From: Curtobacterium sp. Leaf183
GTDB lineage: Bacteria > Actinomycetota > Actinomycetes > Actinomycetales > Microbacteriaceae
Assembly: GCF_001424385.1 (NCBI RefSeq)
Contig: NZ_LMPO01000001.1
Coordinates: 60,014-124,013, forward strand
Length of the DNA: 64,000 nt
Reading direction: 5' to 3'
Part shown: in pieces, positions 9,049-18,000 of the stretch
Layout of the letters: each line of letters opens with the position of its first letter
Position numbering within the stretch: position 1 is the stretch's first letter
Position numbers and translations under genes: made by a program
The notes under the pieces: model-generated
Database searches by the model: none
What the model was told of the DNA's origin: nothing
What the model saw: the letters and a program-made list of their open reading frames with translations, nothing else

Positions 9049-9495
9049 ATGACCACGCAGACCATCGCGCCCCCTCGCAGTGCCGAGGCCGCCCGCCGCA
9101 CCACGAACTGGGAGAAGTGGGGCTGGATCTACATGCGCGGCTCGGGCATCCTGCTCGTCGTGCTGATCTTCGGCCACCTGTTCGTCAACATGGTGGCCGG
9201 CGAAGGCGTCAAGCAGATCGACTTCGCCTTCGTCGCCGGCAAGTGGGCCAGCCCGTTCTGGCAGGTCTGGGACACCCTCATGCTCTGGCTCGCGCTGATC
9301 CACGGCTCGAACGGCATGCGCACCATCGTCAACGACTACGTCGCCAAGCCGGGCATCCGCAAGACCCTGCTCGTCGCGATCCTCGCCGCCTGCGTGCTGC
9401 TCATCGTCCTCGGCACCCTGGTGTGCTGGACGTTCGACCCGTGCCCCGCCGGCGCCGCAGCCGCCGACCTGCCGTCGTTCTGCCCCGCGCAGTAG
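9049..9495 (+). CDS. sdhD: succinate dehydrogenase membrane anchor subunit
   Basis: 148 residues with three transmembrane segments (about residues 40-62, 83-103 and 110-130). It has a conserved GHLFVNM in helix one, with a His suited to heme ligation, and the HGSNGMR loop seen in actinobacterial SdhD. It completes the membrane part of complex II together with SdhC. Start ATG 9049. A 70-base gap to sdhA shows no clear terminator. Confidence 0.92.
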   Translation: MTTQTIAPPRSAEAARRTTNWEKWGWIYMRGSGILLVVLIFGHLFVNMVAGEGVKQIDFAFVAGKWASPFWQVWDTLMLWLALIHGSNGMRTIVNDYVAKPGIRKTLLVAILAACVLLIVLGTLVCWTFDPCPAGAAAADLPSFCPAQ

Positions 9496-9565
9496 CCGCA
9501 TCCACGACGACGCACGCAGCAGGGCCGTCGTCAGCACCCGCCGCACCACCGACCGGAAGACATCC

Positions 9566-11359
9566 TTGAGCGACATCACCGTCCACCACCACCAGTTCGA
9601 CATCGTCATCATCGGCGCCGGAGGGGCCGGCATGCGGGCCGCGATCGAAGCCGGTCCGAAGGCGAACACCGCCGTCATCTCGAAGCTCTACCCGACCCGG
9701 TCGCACACCGGTGCGGCGCAGGGTGGCATGGCCGCGGCGCTGGCGAACGTCGAAGAGGACTCGTGGGAGTGGCACACCTTCGACACGATCAAGGGCGGCG
9801 ACTACCTGGTCGACCAGGACGCCGCCGAGATCCTGGCGAAGGAAGCCATCGACGCGGTGATCGACCTCGAGAACATGGGTCTGCCGTTCAACCGCACACC
9901 CGAGGGCAAGATCGACCAGCGGCGCTTCGGTGGGCACACGCGGGACCACGGCAAGGCGCCGGTCCGCCGTGCGTGCTACGCCGCCGACCGCACCGGGCAC
10001 ATGATCCTGCAGACGCTGTTCCAGAACTGCGTCAAGCTCGGCGTGAACTTCTTCAACGAGTTCTACGCACTCGACCTCATCATGGTCGACGTCGTGGGCG
10101 ACGACGGCGTCACCCGCAAGCAGCCCGCGGGCGTCGTGGCCTTCGAACTGTCGACCGGTGAGCTGCACGTCTTCCACGCCAAGGCGATGATCTTCGCCAC
10201 CGGCGGCTTCGGCAAGATGTACAAGACCACCTCGAACGCGCACACCCTGACCGGCGACGGCGTCGGCATCGTCTGGCGCACCGGCCTGCCGCTCGAGGAC
10301 ATGGAGTTCTTCCAGTTCCACCCGACCGGCCTGGCGGGGCTCGGCATCCTGCTCACCGAAGGTGCCCGCGGCGAGGGCGCGATCCTCCGCAACGCCTCGG
10401 GCGAGCGGTTCATGGAGCGCTACGCCCCGACCATCAAGGACCTCGCCCCCCGTGACATCGTCGCGCGCTGCATGGTGCAGGAAGTGGCCGAGGGCCGCGG
10501 GGCCGGTCCGAACAAGGACTACGTGCTGCTCGACTGCACCCACCTCGGCGCCGAGGTCCTCGAGACCAAGCTCCCCGACATCACCGAGTTCGCGCGCACC
10601 TACCTCGGCGTCGACCCCGTGGTCGAGCCCGTGCCGGTGATGCCGACCGCGCACTACGCCATGGGCGGCATCCCCACGAACGTCAAGGCCGAGGTCCTGG
10701 CCGACAACGACACCGTCGTGCCCGGCATGTACGCCGCCGGCGAGTGCGCCTGCGTCTCCGTGCACGGCTCGAACCGCCTGGGCACGAACTCGCTGCTCGA
10801 CATCAACGTGTTCGGCAAGCGCTCGGGCAACAACGCCGCCGAGTGGGTGCAGACGGCCGAGTTCCTGCCCCTGCCCGAGGACCCCGCCGCCAACGTGCGC
10901 GGCATGCTCGAGCAGCTCCGCGCCGCCACCGGCACCGAGAAGGTCGCGCTGCTCCGCAAGGAGCTCCAAGAGGAGATGGACAAGAACGCGCAGGTGTTCC
11001 GGACCGACGAGTCCCTGGCCCGCGTCACCGAGACCATCCACACCCTGCGCAACCGGTTCATGAACGTCTCCATCCAGGACAAGGGCAAGCGGTTCAACAC
11101 CGACCTGCTCGAGGCCGTCGAGCTCGGGTTCCTGCTCGACCTGGCCGAGGTCGTCGTCTACTCGGCGCGCAACCGCAAGGAGTCCCGCGGCGGACACATG
11201 CGTGACGACTACCCCAAGCGTGACGACGAGAACTACATGCAGCACACCATGGCGTACCTGACGGGCGACCCGCACTCGTCACTCGCCGACGACCACATCA
11301 CACTCGACTGGAAGCCCGTCGTCGTGACGCGGTACGAGCCGATGGAGAGGAAGTACTGA
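9566..11359 (+). CDS. sdhA: succinate dehydrogenase flavoprotein subunit
   Basis: 597 residues; oxidises succinate to fumarate with covalently bound FAD and passes electrons to SdhB. Dinucleotide-binding motif [12 protein letters not shown] at residues 13-24, the flavinylation region [10 protein letters not shown], active-site region FHPTGLAG and catalytic [13 protein letters not shown]. The start is an uncommon TTG at 9566 preceded by GGAAG; no ATG or GTG lies between it and the FAD motif, so the TTG is required. The TGA overlaps the ATG of sdhB by one base. Confidence 0.96.
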   Translation: MSDITVHHHQFDIVIIGAGGAGMRAAIEAGPKANTAVISKLYPTRSHTGAAQGGMAAALANVEEDSWEWHTFDTIKGGDYLVDQDAAEILAKEAIDAVIDLENMGLPFNRTPEGKIDQRRFGGHTRDHGKAPVRRACYAADRTGHMILQTLFQNCVKLGVNFFNEFYALDLIMVDVVGDDGVTRKQPAGVVAFELSTGELHVFHAKAMIFATGGFGKMYKTTSNAHTLTGDGVGIVWRTGLPLEDMEFFQFHPTGLAGLGILLTEGARGEGAILRNASGERFMERYAPTIKDLAPRDIVARCMVQEVAEGRGAGPNKDYVLLDCTHLGAEVLETKLPDITEFARTYLGVDPVVEPVPVMPTAHYAMGGIPTNVKAEVLADNDTVVPGMYAAGECACVSVHGSNRLGTNSLLDINVFGKRSGNNAAEWVQTAEFLPLPEDPAANVRGMLEQLRAATGTEKVALLRKELQEEMDKNAQVFRTDESLARVTETIHTLRNRFMNVSIQDKGKRFNTDLLEAVELGFLLDLAEVVVYSARNRKESRGGHMRDDYPKRDDENYMQHTMAYLTGDPHSSLADDHITLDWKPVVVTRYEPMERKY

Positions 11360-12132
11360 TGACCGACACCCTGGTCTCCGACGCCCCCCGTACCGACACG
11401 GTGCAGGACGCTCCCCCCGGTTCGTTCCCGGTGACCGTCATCGTCCGGCGGTTCGACCCGGACGTCGACGACGAGCCGCGCTGGCAGGACTTCGACGTCA
11501 TGATGCTGCCGACCGACCGCATCCTCGACGCCCTGCACAAGATCAAGTGGGAGCAGGACGGGTCGCTGACCTTCCGCCGCTCCTGCGCGCACGGCGTGTG
11601 CGGGTCCGACGCGATGCGCATCAACGGCCGCAACCGCCTGGCGTGCAAGACCCTGATCAAGGACCTCGACGTCTCGAAGCCGATCTACGTCGAGGCCATC
11701 AAGGGCCTGCCGCTCGAGAAGGACCTCATCGTCGACATGGAGCCCTTCTTCAAGTCGTTCCGCGAGGTCCAGCCGTTCCTGCAGGCGAAGTCGGTGCCCG
11801 AGAAGGGCAAGGAGCGCGTGCAGTCGGTCGCCGACCGCGCCCGCTTCGACGACACCACGAAGTGCATCCTGTGCGCCGCGTGCACCTCGTCGTGCCCGGT
11901 GTTCTGGACCGACGGGCAGTACTTCGGCCCCGCGGCGATCGTCAACGCGCACCGGTTCATCTTCGACTCGCGCGACGACGCGGCCGACGTGCGCCTCGAC
12001 ATCCTCAACGACAAGGAAGGCGTGTGGCGCTGCCGCACGACCTTCAACTGCACCGACGCATGCCCGCGTGGCATCCAGGTGACCAAGGCGATCTCCGAGG
12101 TCAAGCAGGCCGTCATGCGAGGCCGGGCATAG
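11359..12132 (+). CDS. sdhB: succinate dehydrogenase iron-sulfur subunit
   Basis: 257 residues; carries three Fe-S clusters from SdhA to the membrane quinone. 2Fe-2S ligands lie in SCAHGVCGSDAM and the following RLAC. The 4Fe-4S and 3Fe-4S ligands are CILCAACTSSCP and CTDACPRG near the C-terminus. It begins with an N-terminal extension of about 15 residues before the ferredoxin fold. Its start overlaps the sdhA stop (TGATG), indicating coupled synthesis at equal amounts. Confidence 0.96.
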   Translation: MTDTLVSDAPRTDTVQDAPPGSFPVTVIVRRFDPDVDDEPRWQDFDVMMLPTDRILDALHKIKWEQDGSLTFRRSCAHGVCGSDAMRINGRNRLACKTLIKDLDVSKPIYVEAIKGLPLEKDLIVDMEPFFKSFREVQPFLQAKSVPEKGKERVQSVADRARFDDTTKCILCAACTSSCPVFWTDGQYFGPAAIVNAHRFIFDSRDDAADVRLDILNDKEGVWRCRTTFNCTDACPRGIQVTKAISEVKQAVMRGRA

Positions 12133-12155
12133 GCGCACCCGATAGGCTCCCGATC

Positions 12156-12800
12156 ATGACGTTCGCGGACACGCGCCCCATCCTCGACCAGCTCGGGTAC
12201 ACCATCCGGTACGTGCAACTCCCCGGGGAGACCCTGCACGAACCGCCCGTCGAGGGGGCGCTCCGCATCGTCCCCGCCGACGGCGCGGACACCTTCGCGC
12301 TCGAGGTCGTCGACTACGGCACCGCCCGTCGTCTCGCGACCGCACGCGGCGAGGACGACGCGGTGGAGATGCTCCGGCGCTTCCTGAACCGTCCGTTCCC
12401 GGCACCGCGCGACCTGCCGCGGCACGAGCTCGACGGGCTGCGGGACCGCGCTGCCTCGACGTACCCGCAGCTCGCGCAACAGGTCGGGCAGTCCGGGCCA
12501 GACGGCCTGACGATCCAGATCCCGGCCGGCGTCCCCGTCGACCGCATCGGTGGACCGGACGGCTACCTGCTGCACCCGCTCGACACCCCGATGCCCGCGC
12601 GCTCGCTGCCGCCGCACGTGACGGCCGCGCCCGAGGTCCACCGCTACGTGGTCGACCGTCCGTTCCTGGTCTCGGTCCGTTTCGTGGCGCCGTGGTTCGA
12701 CCAGCCCGGCGGCGCGCTGCGCTTCCAGATCGCGAACCCGACCACGACGATCCGCGACCTCGTCGTCGACGGCTCACTCGTGCGGGTCCGCGCCGTCTGA
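12156..12800 (+). CDS. stand-alone TNT-domain protein (NAD glycohydrolase toxin fold)
   Basis: 214 residues. Residues 121-212 match the pattern of the TNT domain (the C-terminal NAD+-cleaving toxin of mycobacterial CpnT): PAGVPVDRIGGPDGYLL, TPMPARSLPP, then Y-rich beta strands and APWFDQPGG. The family Arg, Tyr and second Arg are present (R130, Y137, R149). The position where the family usually has Gln after the GG turn reads Arg (QPGGALRF), with a Gln two residues later. The N-terminal 120 residues resemble nothing I recognise. There is no signal peptide, delivery domain or obvious immunity partner. It starts seven bases after a TAGGCT box, so its mRNA is probably leaderless and separate from sdh. 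Fold assignment by eye; activity uncertain. Confidence 0.65.
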   Translation: MTFADTRPILDQLGYTIRYVQLPGETLHEPPVEGALRIVPADGADTFALEVVDYGTARRLATARGEDDAVEMLRRFLNRPFPAPRDLPRHELDGLRDRAASTYPQLAQQVGQSGPDGLTIQIPAGVPVDRIGGPDGYLLHPLDTPMPARSLPPHVTAAPEVHRYVVDRPFLVSVRFVAPWFDQPGGALRFQIANPTTTIRDLVVDGSLVRVRAV

Positions 12801-12812
12801 CCGACCACCACC

Positions 12813-12852
12813 ACGAGGAAGGGCCCCGGCGTTCGCCGGGGCCCTTCCTCGT
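12813..12852. terminator. bidirectional terminator between convergent genes
   Basis: Perfect 18-base-pair stem around a four-base GTTC loop, lying between the TNT gene (plus) and the DUF805 gene (minus). Its length and GC content suit termination of both converging transcripts. Confidence 0.85.
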
Positions 12853-12863
12853 CGTCGCGCGGG

Positions 12864-13469
12864 TCAGCCGCGGCCGGGCTCGTCGAAGCGCTGCCCCTCG
12901 GGGTTCGACGGCAGGAGCGCGAACACGATGCCGACGATGCCGACGAAGACCGCGATGATCCACAGGGCACCGGGCAGGTTCGCGTCGTGCAACCGGCGCC
13001 AGCCGAGCGCGAGGCTCGGCACGATCGTCGCGAGCCCCCACAGGGCTCCGAGGATGACGGGGAGCGCGATCAGGGGTGAGGTCGAACTGGTCGAGGCCTG
13101 CACCCCGGTCGCGCTGCTCGACGCCGAGCCGGTGCCGGTCCCGATCACGATCGCCAGGAGCAGCCCGTAGATGACGAACAGCACGATCGCGTTCGCCAGG
13201 ACCCACCACCAGTACTCGCTCCGGCTGGCACGCCCGTCGAACCGCGCGTACTTCTTCCAGAACCGCGCGGCGGCCTTGGGGAACGAGATGCCGTACCACG
13301 GTGCCCAGAGGGGCGGTGCCCCGTCCGGGCCGACGGGTGCCGAGCCCCCGTACTGCGGTGCGTGGCCCGGACCGGGCTGCTGACCGTACTGGTTCGGTTG
13401 GCCGTACGGGTTCGGCTGACCGCCGGGCTGCTGCCCGTACGGGTTCTGCGGCGGGTACTGGTCGGTCAC
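12864..13469 (-). CDS. DUF805 membrane protein (copy 1)
   Basis: 201 residues. The first 50 are low-complexity, rich in Pro, Gln, Tyr and Gly (repeats of PYGQ), and probably cytosolic. The DUF805 domain follows: FDGRASRSEYWWW, then about four transmembrane helices with the family RRLHDAN motif before the last pair. The GTG start at 13469-13467 follows AGGGGGA. It is downstream of a second DUF805 gene in the same direction, and the first 80 residues of the mature pattern (APWYGISF, RFWKKY, RFDGRASRSE) are nearly the same in both. Function of DUF805 is unknown; both copies are probably integral inner-membrane proteins. Confidence 0.8.
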   Translation of the reverse strand: MTDQYPPQNPYGQQPGGQPNPYGQPNQYGQQPGPGHAPQYGGSAPVGPDGAPPLWAPWYGISFPKAAARFWKKYARFDGRASRSEYWWWVLANAIVLFVIYGLLLAIVIGTGTGSASSSATGVQASTSSTSPLIALPVILGALWGLATIVPSLALGWRRLHDANLPGALWIIAVFVGIVGIVFALLPSNPEGQRFDEPGRG

Positions 13470-13542
13470 GGGGTCCCCCTGGTGGTCGAGTGGTGGTCGT
13501 GCACGAGTCAACCAGACACGCGGCGCACCGGAGCGTCCCCGA

Positions 13543-14097
13543 CTACCCCCGATCGGGTCGGTCGTACCGCTGCCCCTCGGGACGGGAGCGCTGCAGCACC
13601 ATGATGAACAGCACGATCCAGCCGATGATCGGGATGACACCGATGACCCACCACCAGCCGCTGTGGCCCGCGTCGTGCAGACGGCGCATCAGCAGCGCGA
13701 TCGAGGGCAGCAGGATCGCCAGACCCCACAGCGTCGCCGGCAGGACCGCGACGAAGTTGTCCGAACTGGCTCGGACGCCGAAGTAGCCGGTGCTGGTCGA
13801 GGTGACGGTCGTGCCGGTGGCGCTGGCGAGGATGCCGTCGAGGATGTTCACGACGATGCTCGCCAGGAACGCCCAGAGGACCCACCACCAGAACTCGCTG
13901 CGGCTGGCACGCCCGTCGAAGCGGACGTACTTCTTCCAGAAGCGTCCGAAGGCCCGCCCGAACGAGATGCCGTACCACGGCGCCCACAGCGGCGGTTCGC
14001 CACCGTTGCCGACCGGTGCCGGTGCGCCGTACTGCGGCGTGTGGGCCGCACCGGGCGGCTGCGCATACGGGTCCTGCGGCGGGTACTGGTCGGTCAC
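13543..14097 (-). CDS. DUF805 membrane protein (copy 2)
   Basis: 184 residues, paralogue of the neighbouring gene. A shorter Pro/Tyr/Gln-rich head (about 32 residues) precedes APWYGISF, FDGRASRSEFWWW and four hydrophobic segments; RRLHDAGHSGWWW is the family hallmark. GTG start at 14097-14095 in the same sequence context as copy 1, including the GGGGGA Shine-Dalgarno and the first residues TDQYPPQ. The two genes are separated by 73 bases and arose by tandem duplication. Upstream lies a block of 15-base repeats. Confidence 0.8.
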   Translation of the reverse strand: MTDQYPPQDPYAQPPGAAHTPQYGAPAPVGNGGEPPLWAPWYGISFGRAFGRFWKKYVRFDGRASRSEFWWWVLWAFLASIVVNILDGILASATGTTVTSTSTGYFGVRASSDNFVAVLPATLWGLAILLPSIALLMRRLHDAGHSGWWWVIGVIPIIGWIVLFIMVLQRSRPEGQRYDRPDRG

Positions 14098-14160
14098 GGG
14101 GTCCCCCTCGGGGTCGAACGGTCGTCGCCTGCGAGTCAACCAGACGACCTGGCCAGCCGT

Positions 14161-14250
14161 CCCGACGCCGACCGTCCCGACGCCGACCATCCCGACGCCG
14201 GCCGCCCCGACGCCGGCCGTCCCGACGCCGACCATCCCGACGCCGACTCA
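14161..14250. repeat. 15-base tandem repeat, six copies
   Basis: Six consecutive units of CCCGACGCCGACCNT type (14161, 14176, 14191, 14206, 14221, 14236), the last one diverging. The array lies between the 5' end of the second DUF805 gene and the 3' end of the reductase gene; it is non-coding as far as I can tell. A short direct repeat CTCAGGGAACC (14247 and 14266) follows, the second copy covering the reductase stop codon. Confidence 0.8.
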
Positions 14251-14266
14251 GGGAACCGACCCCGGC

Positions 14267-15199
14267 TCAGGGAACCAGTGCCAGCTTGCCCCCGGGGTGC
14301 CCGGACTCGAGCAGCTCGGCCGCCTCGCGGGCCTGCGCCAGCGGGAACGTCCGGGCGACCGGGACCTCGAGCTGGCCCGCAGCCGCGAGGTCGATCAGCC
14401 GCTGCCGCACCGAGTCCCGGAACGCCTTGCTCTCGGGCTGCGCTCCCCCGACCATCGGGATGCCCTCGGCGGCCGCACGCTGCTGCGCGGCGATCGTCAC
14501 GATCCGGCTCCGGTCGGCCACCAGCGCCAACGAGACGTCGATCGCCTCGTCGGTGCCGACGCAGTCGATGGCCACGTCGATGCCGTCGGGTGCGAGGTCA
14601 CGCACCCGGGCCTCCAGACCGTCGCCGTAGGCGATCCACTCGCCGCCGTACCGCCGGACGGTGTCCGCACCGCGTTCGGACGCCGTGCCGATGACGCGGA
14701 CGCCCAGTGGGCGCAGCTGCTGCAGGACGCTCACGCCGACCGCGCCGGACGCGCCGTGCAGCAGGACCGTGTCCCGCCCGGAGACCCGGGTCACCCGGAT
14801 CACGTCGGGGGCCGTCGTGCCGGCCAGCAGCAGGTTCGCGGCCTGCGGGAAGTCGAGGGACGCGGGCTTGGCGAACACGTCGGCAGCGGGCACCGTCAGC
14901 TCCTCGGTCCAGCCGCCGGACACCCGGAACGCCAGGACCTCGTCGCCGACGGCACCCCCTCCGGAGGCGATCTCGGTGTCGGGACCGATCGCGCTGACCA
15001 CACCGGCGACCTCGTAGCCGATCGCGATCGGGTAGGCCGACGAGTCGGCGGCGCGCGTGTGCTTCGTGTCGGCGGGGTTCATGCCGGCGGCCCGGACGGT
15101 GATCGTGACCTCACCCGGCCCCGGCGGCCGGACGTCGACGTCGATGGACTCCAGGACCTCGCTCGCGCCGGGACGCGGCGCCACCCACTGCTTCGTCAT
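14267..15199 (-). CDS. quinone oxidoreductase-like MDR enzyme
   Basis: 310-residue medium-chain reductase without the structural zinc cysteines, so of the NADPH:quinone reductase type. N-terminal GroES-like half (GEVTITVRAAGMNPADTKH), then a Rossmann half with the nucleotide-binding loop LLHGASGAVGVSVLQQLR. Probable cytosolic reductase of quinones or reactive enones; substrate unknown. ATG at 15199-15197, seven bases after a minus-strand TAGCGT box, so probably leaderless and divergent from the lipid kinase gene whose own -10 box is only 14 bases away. Confidence 0.82.
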   Translation of the reverse strand: MTKQWVAPRPGASEVLESIDVDVRPPGPGEVTITVRAAGMNPADTKHTRAADSSAYPIAIGYEVAGVVSAIGPDTEIASGGGAVGDEVLAFRVSGGWTEELTVPAADVFAKPASLDFPQAANLLLAGTTAPDVIRVTRVSGRDTVLLHGASGAVGVSVLQQLRPLGVRVIGTASERGADTVRRYGGEWIAYGDGLEARVRDLAPDGIDVAIDCVGTDEAIDVSLALVADRSRIVTIAAQQRAAAEGIPMVGGAQPESKAFRDSVRQRLIDLAAAGQLEVPVARTFPLAQAREAAELLESGHPGGKLALVP

Positions 15200-15238
15200 G
15201 CACCGGACGCTACGCCCCGCCGCGGTACCCTCGGCTCC

Positions 15239-16219
15239 GTGTCGTCCCCCGAGCCCTCCGCTGCGCGTCCACCTCGGGCCGCGGTCGTCGTCAACCCGTC
15301 GGGCATCGACGTCCGCGTGCTCCGCGCCGCGGTGACGACCGAACAGGAGACCCTCGGGTGGGCCGACACCCGCTGGTTCGAGACCGCCCGGGACGACGAC
15401 GGCCGCGCGGCGGCACGCGCGGCGCGGGACAGCGGTGCCGACGTGGTGCTCGTGGCGGGTGGCGACGGCACGCTCCGGGTCGCCGCCGAGGAGCTGCACG
15501 AGTCCGGCATCCCGCTCGCCCTGGTCCCGACCGGGACGGGCAACCTGTACGCGCGGAACCTCGGGGTGCGCCTGAACGACGTCACGGGGGCGGTCCGCAG
15601 GGCCTTCCACGGAGCCGACCGGCAGGTGGACATCGCCTTCGCGGACCTCACGCGGGCCGACGGTGCCACGAGTCGGCACGCCTTCCTGGTGATGGCGGGC
15701 ATCGGCCTCGACGCGAGCATGGCGGCGAACACGAACGCCCGGCTCAAGAAGCACTTCGGCTGGGTCGCGTACTCCGACCCGATCGCGCGGTCGGTGCTCG
15801 GGAACCGCCGCATCGAACTGCGCTACCGGTTGGACGACGCGCCGGAGCGGAGCATGCGCGCGCACACCGTCATCGTCGGGAACTGCGGCACGCTGACCGC
15901 CGGCGTGCTCCTGCTGCCGGCGGCGCGGCCCGACGACGGGGTGCTCGACGCCGTCGCGTTCCGGCCGGACGGCGCGATGGGGTGGACCAAGGTCGGCTGG
16001 GGACTGTCCATGAACCGGTTCCACCACCGCACGCGCTTCGGACGCCTGCTCGCGTGGTTCCTCCCGAAGTCGCGCGCACTGGGCTACACGACCGCCCGGC
16101 GGCTCGCGATGACGCTCGACGAACCGCAGCAGGTCCAGCTCGACGGCGACCCGTTCGGCACCGTGGTGCAGGCGGTCCTGACGGTCCGCCACGGCGGGCT
16201 GACGCTCCGGGGCGCCTGA
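15239..16219 (+). CDS. diacylglycerol kinase family lipid kinase
   Basis: 326 residues with the DAGK catalytic domain: VVVNPSG at the start, nucleotide-binding VAGGDGTLRVAAEEL, and the PTGTGNLYARNLG loop (about residues 20-110), followed by the beta-rich C-terminal domain. It phosphorylates diacylglycerol or a related lipid, recycling it into phosphatidic acid, or may act on a sphingosine-like or polyprenyl substrate. Soluble, probably at the inner face of the membrane. The GTG at 15239 comes seven bases after TACCCT, indicating a leaderless transcript; the shared intergenic space with the reductase gene is only 39 bases. Confidence 0.85.
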   Translation: MSSPEPSAARPPRAAVVVNPSGIDVRVLRAAVTTEQETLGWADTRWFETARDDDGRAAARAARDSGADVVLVAGGDGTLRVAAEELHESGIPLALVPTGTGNLYARNLGVRLNDVTGAVRRAFHGADRQVDIAFADLTRADGATSRHAFLVMAGIGLDASMAANTNARLKKHFGWVAYSDPIARSVLGNRRIELRYRLDDAPERSMRAHTVIVGNCGTLTAGVLLLPAARPDDGVLDAVAFRPDGAMGWTKVGWGLSMNRFHHRTRFGRLLAWFLPKSRALGYTTARRLAMTLDEPQQVQLDGDPFGTVVQAVLTVRHGGLTLRGA

Positions 16220-16221
16220 GG

Positions 16222-16293
16222 CGCGACCCCCTGACGGACAGGAGGCCCGGTGCCAGCTGGCACCTGGGCCTCCCGTCCTGTCAGGGGGTCGCG
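16222..16293. terminator. long palindromic bidirectional terminator (intergenic palindrome copy 1)
   Basis: 72-base near-perfect inverted repeat between the lipid kinase gene (plus) and mtlD (minus). The centre GGTGCCAGCTGGCACC and arms GGAGGCCC/GGGCCTCC recur at 22681 and 28701. Outer arms CGCGACCCCCTGAC / GTCAGGGGGTCGCG extend it here. The position between converging genes fits termination in both directions. Confidence 0.85.
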
Positions 16294-16301
16294 TCGGACC
16301 G

Positions 16302-17465
16302 TCAGGCGCGCGCGGACCGCACCCGCTCGGCGAAGGCGGCGTGCAGCGGGTGCTGCTGCTCGAGGCCCGTGATCTGCGTCACGACCTCGGCGTCGGACTG
16401 GTCCGAGGCGAGCAGCGCCTGCAGTTCGACGCTCTGTTCGTCGTCGGGGACGTCGAAACGGAGCGCCGCACCCATCGCGCCGAGCAGCGCAGTCGGCTCG
16501 GTGCCGTCCTCGGCCAGCGCGGCAGCGGGTGAGACGAAGCGCTCGTCGCGGGACAGCTTGCGGAGCGGCTGCCGGCCGACACGGGTGACCGTGTCGGGCA
16601 GGTGCACGTTCTCGAACCGGGCGATGATCGCCTGCACGTAGGCGCAGTGCACCTCGGGGTCGAGCTCGTGCCGACGGACCAGCAGGTCGCTCGTCTCGGC
16701 GAGCACCGACTCCAGCTCGGAGCGCACCGCGGGGATCGCGATCGCGTCGGAGATCTTGTCCGCACCGGCGAGGAAGCCGTGGTACGCGACGGTGGCGTGG
16801 CCCGTGTTGACGGTGAAGAGCTTGCGCTCGATCGAGGCCGCGAGCCCGTCGACGTAGTGCGCGCCGGGGATCTCCGGCTCGTGCCCGCCGAACGGGGTGC
16901 GGTCGATCGCCCACTCGAAGTAGGTCTCGACCGTGACGTCGAGGCCGCCGTCGGCAGCCTGGGCCGGGACGATGCGGTCGACCGCGGTGTTCGCGAAGAC
17001 CGCCTTGGCGAGGGCCTGGTCGCGGGTGTCGGCCGGGAGCGCGTCGACGACGAAGCCGCGCAGGATGTCGGTGGCGTTGAGCGCGTTCTCGCAGGCCATC
17101 ACGGCGATCGGGGCCGCGTCGGCATCGCGTGCGGCGAGGCCCTTCGCGATGACCGGTGCGATGAACTTGAGCACATTCGGCCCGACGGCGCACGTGACGA
17201 CCTCGGCGGTGGCGATCGCGTCGACCACGGCCTGCTCGTCCTGCGCGCTGTTCAGTGCGCGGAAGCCAGTGACCTCGTGGTCCTGGGCGTCCTGGCCGAC
17301 CTCGTGCACGGTGTACGAGTCCGCCGCGGCGAGGGCGTCGATGAGCGGGGCGGCGACGTCGGCGAAGACGACCTCGTAGCCCGCCTGGTGCAGCAGCAGC
17401 CCGACGAACCCGCGGCCGATGTTGCCGGCGCCGAAGTGGACCGCGGTGCGCTGTCCGTCGCTCAC
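16302..17465 (-). CDS. mtlD: mannitol-1-phosphate 5-dehydrogenase
   Basis: 387 residues; oxidises mannitol 1-phosphate to fructose 6-phosphate with NAD. The N-terminus has the family dinucleotide motif [15 protein letters not shown]; the later sequence [11 protein letters not shown] and the catalytic-helix region [18 protein letters not shown] match polyol-specific long-chain dehydrogenases. GTG start at 17465-17463 overlaps the mtlF stop (GTGA), so it is translated with the transporter's EIIA. Last gene of the ptsI-mtlA-mtlF-mtlD transcription unit. Confidence 0.95.
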   Translation of the reverse strand: MSDGQRTAVHFGAGNIGRGFVGLLLHQAGYEVVFADVAAPLIDALAAADSYTVHEVGQDAQDHEVTGFRALNSAQDEQAVVDAIATAEVVTCAVGPNVLKFIAPVIAKGLAARDADAAPIAVMACENALNATDILRGFVVDALPADTRDQALAKAVFANTAVDRIVPAQAADGGLDVTVETYFEWAIDRTPFGGHEPEIPGAHYVDGLAASIERKLFTVNTGHATVAYHGFLAGADKISDAIAIPAVRSELESVLAETSDLLVRRHELDPEVHCAYVQAIIARFENVHLPDTVTRVGRQPLRKLSRDERFVSPAAALAEDGTEPTALLGAMGAALRFDVPDDEQSVELQALLASDQSDAEVVTQITGLEQQHPLHAAFAERVRSARA

Positions 17466-17899
17466 TCGTTGACCTCGCCCAGGATCGCGAGGATCGCCGC
17501 GGTGTCGGGGGCGTCGGTCAGCTTGGCGACCTCGTCCTCGTCGGAGAACACGATCGCGATCTTGGAGAGGATGTCGAGGTGCTCGTTGTTGACGCCGGCG
17601 ATGCCGACGACGAACCGGACCTCGTTGCCGTCCCAGTCGATCGGCGCCGCGTAGCGGATGAACGACAGCGCCGAGGACTTGATGGCGTCCTTGGCGTCGT
17701 TCGTGCCGTGCGGGATGGCGAGGAAGTTGCCCATGTACGTCGAGACGCTCTTCTCGCGCTCGAGCATCGCCGGGTAGTAGTCCGCCGTGACCGCGCCCGC
17801 AGCCTCGAGGATCTCGGCAGCCTCCTTCATCGCCTCCGACTTGGTCGGGGCGGTGTCCTCGGTGTGGATCCGGATCTGGCTCTCCTGCAGGACGGGCAT
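17462..17899 (-). CDS. mtlF: PTS mannitol-specific EIIA component
   Basis: 145 residues, the size of a free EIIA of the mannitol/fructose type. The phosphorylated His is H64 in [14 protein letters not shown]. It accepts phosphate from HPr and passes it to the EIIB domain of MtlA. ATG at 17899-17897 after a GGAGAA Shine-Dalgarno. Separated from mtlA by 101 bases with a hairpin. Confidence 0.94.
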   Translation of the reverse strand: MPVLQESQIRIHTEDTAPTKSEAMKEAAEILEAAGAVTADYYPAMLEREKSVSTYMGNFLAIPHGTNDAKDAIKSSALSFIRYAAPIDWDGNEVRFVVGIAGVNNEHLDILSKIAIVFSDEDEVAKLTDAPDTAAILAILGEVNE

Positions 17900-17933
17900 C
17901 GGGGGTTCTCCTTCGTTCGTGGATCGTGATGAC

Positions 17934-17961
17934 GAGAGGGGACGGTCGCCCGTCCCCTCTC
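17934..17961 (-). terminator. hairpin between mtlA and mtlF
   Basis: Twelve-base-pair stem (GAGAGGGGACGG / CCGTCCCCTCTC) with a TCGC loop, in the gap between the two genes of the same operon. No U-run, so probably an mRNA processing or stability element or partial terminator rather than the operon end. Confidence 0.6.
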
Positions 17962-18000
17962 CATCGTGCTCTCGTTGACTGGTCGTCGGACCAGCGGTCG

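Noticed and set aside
9401..11275. 624-codon open frame on the minus strand opposite sdhA
   Set aside because: sdhA on the other strand has all catalytic motifs; the antisense product is Val/Leu/Gly-Asp repeats without a family.
12156..12800. Polymorphic toxin with immunity gene
   Set aside because: No secretion domain, no RHS or WXG repeats, and the next gene converges and is a DUF805 protein; no immunity candidate.
14161..14250. 15-base array considered as CRISPR
   Set aside because: No spacers, no cas genes, unit too short.
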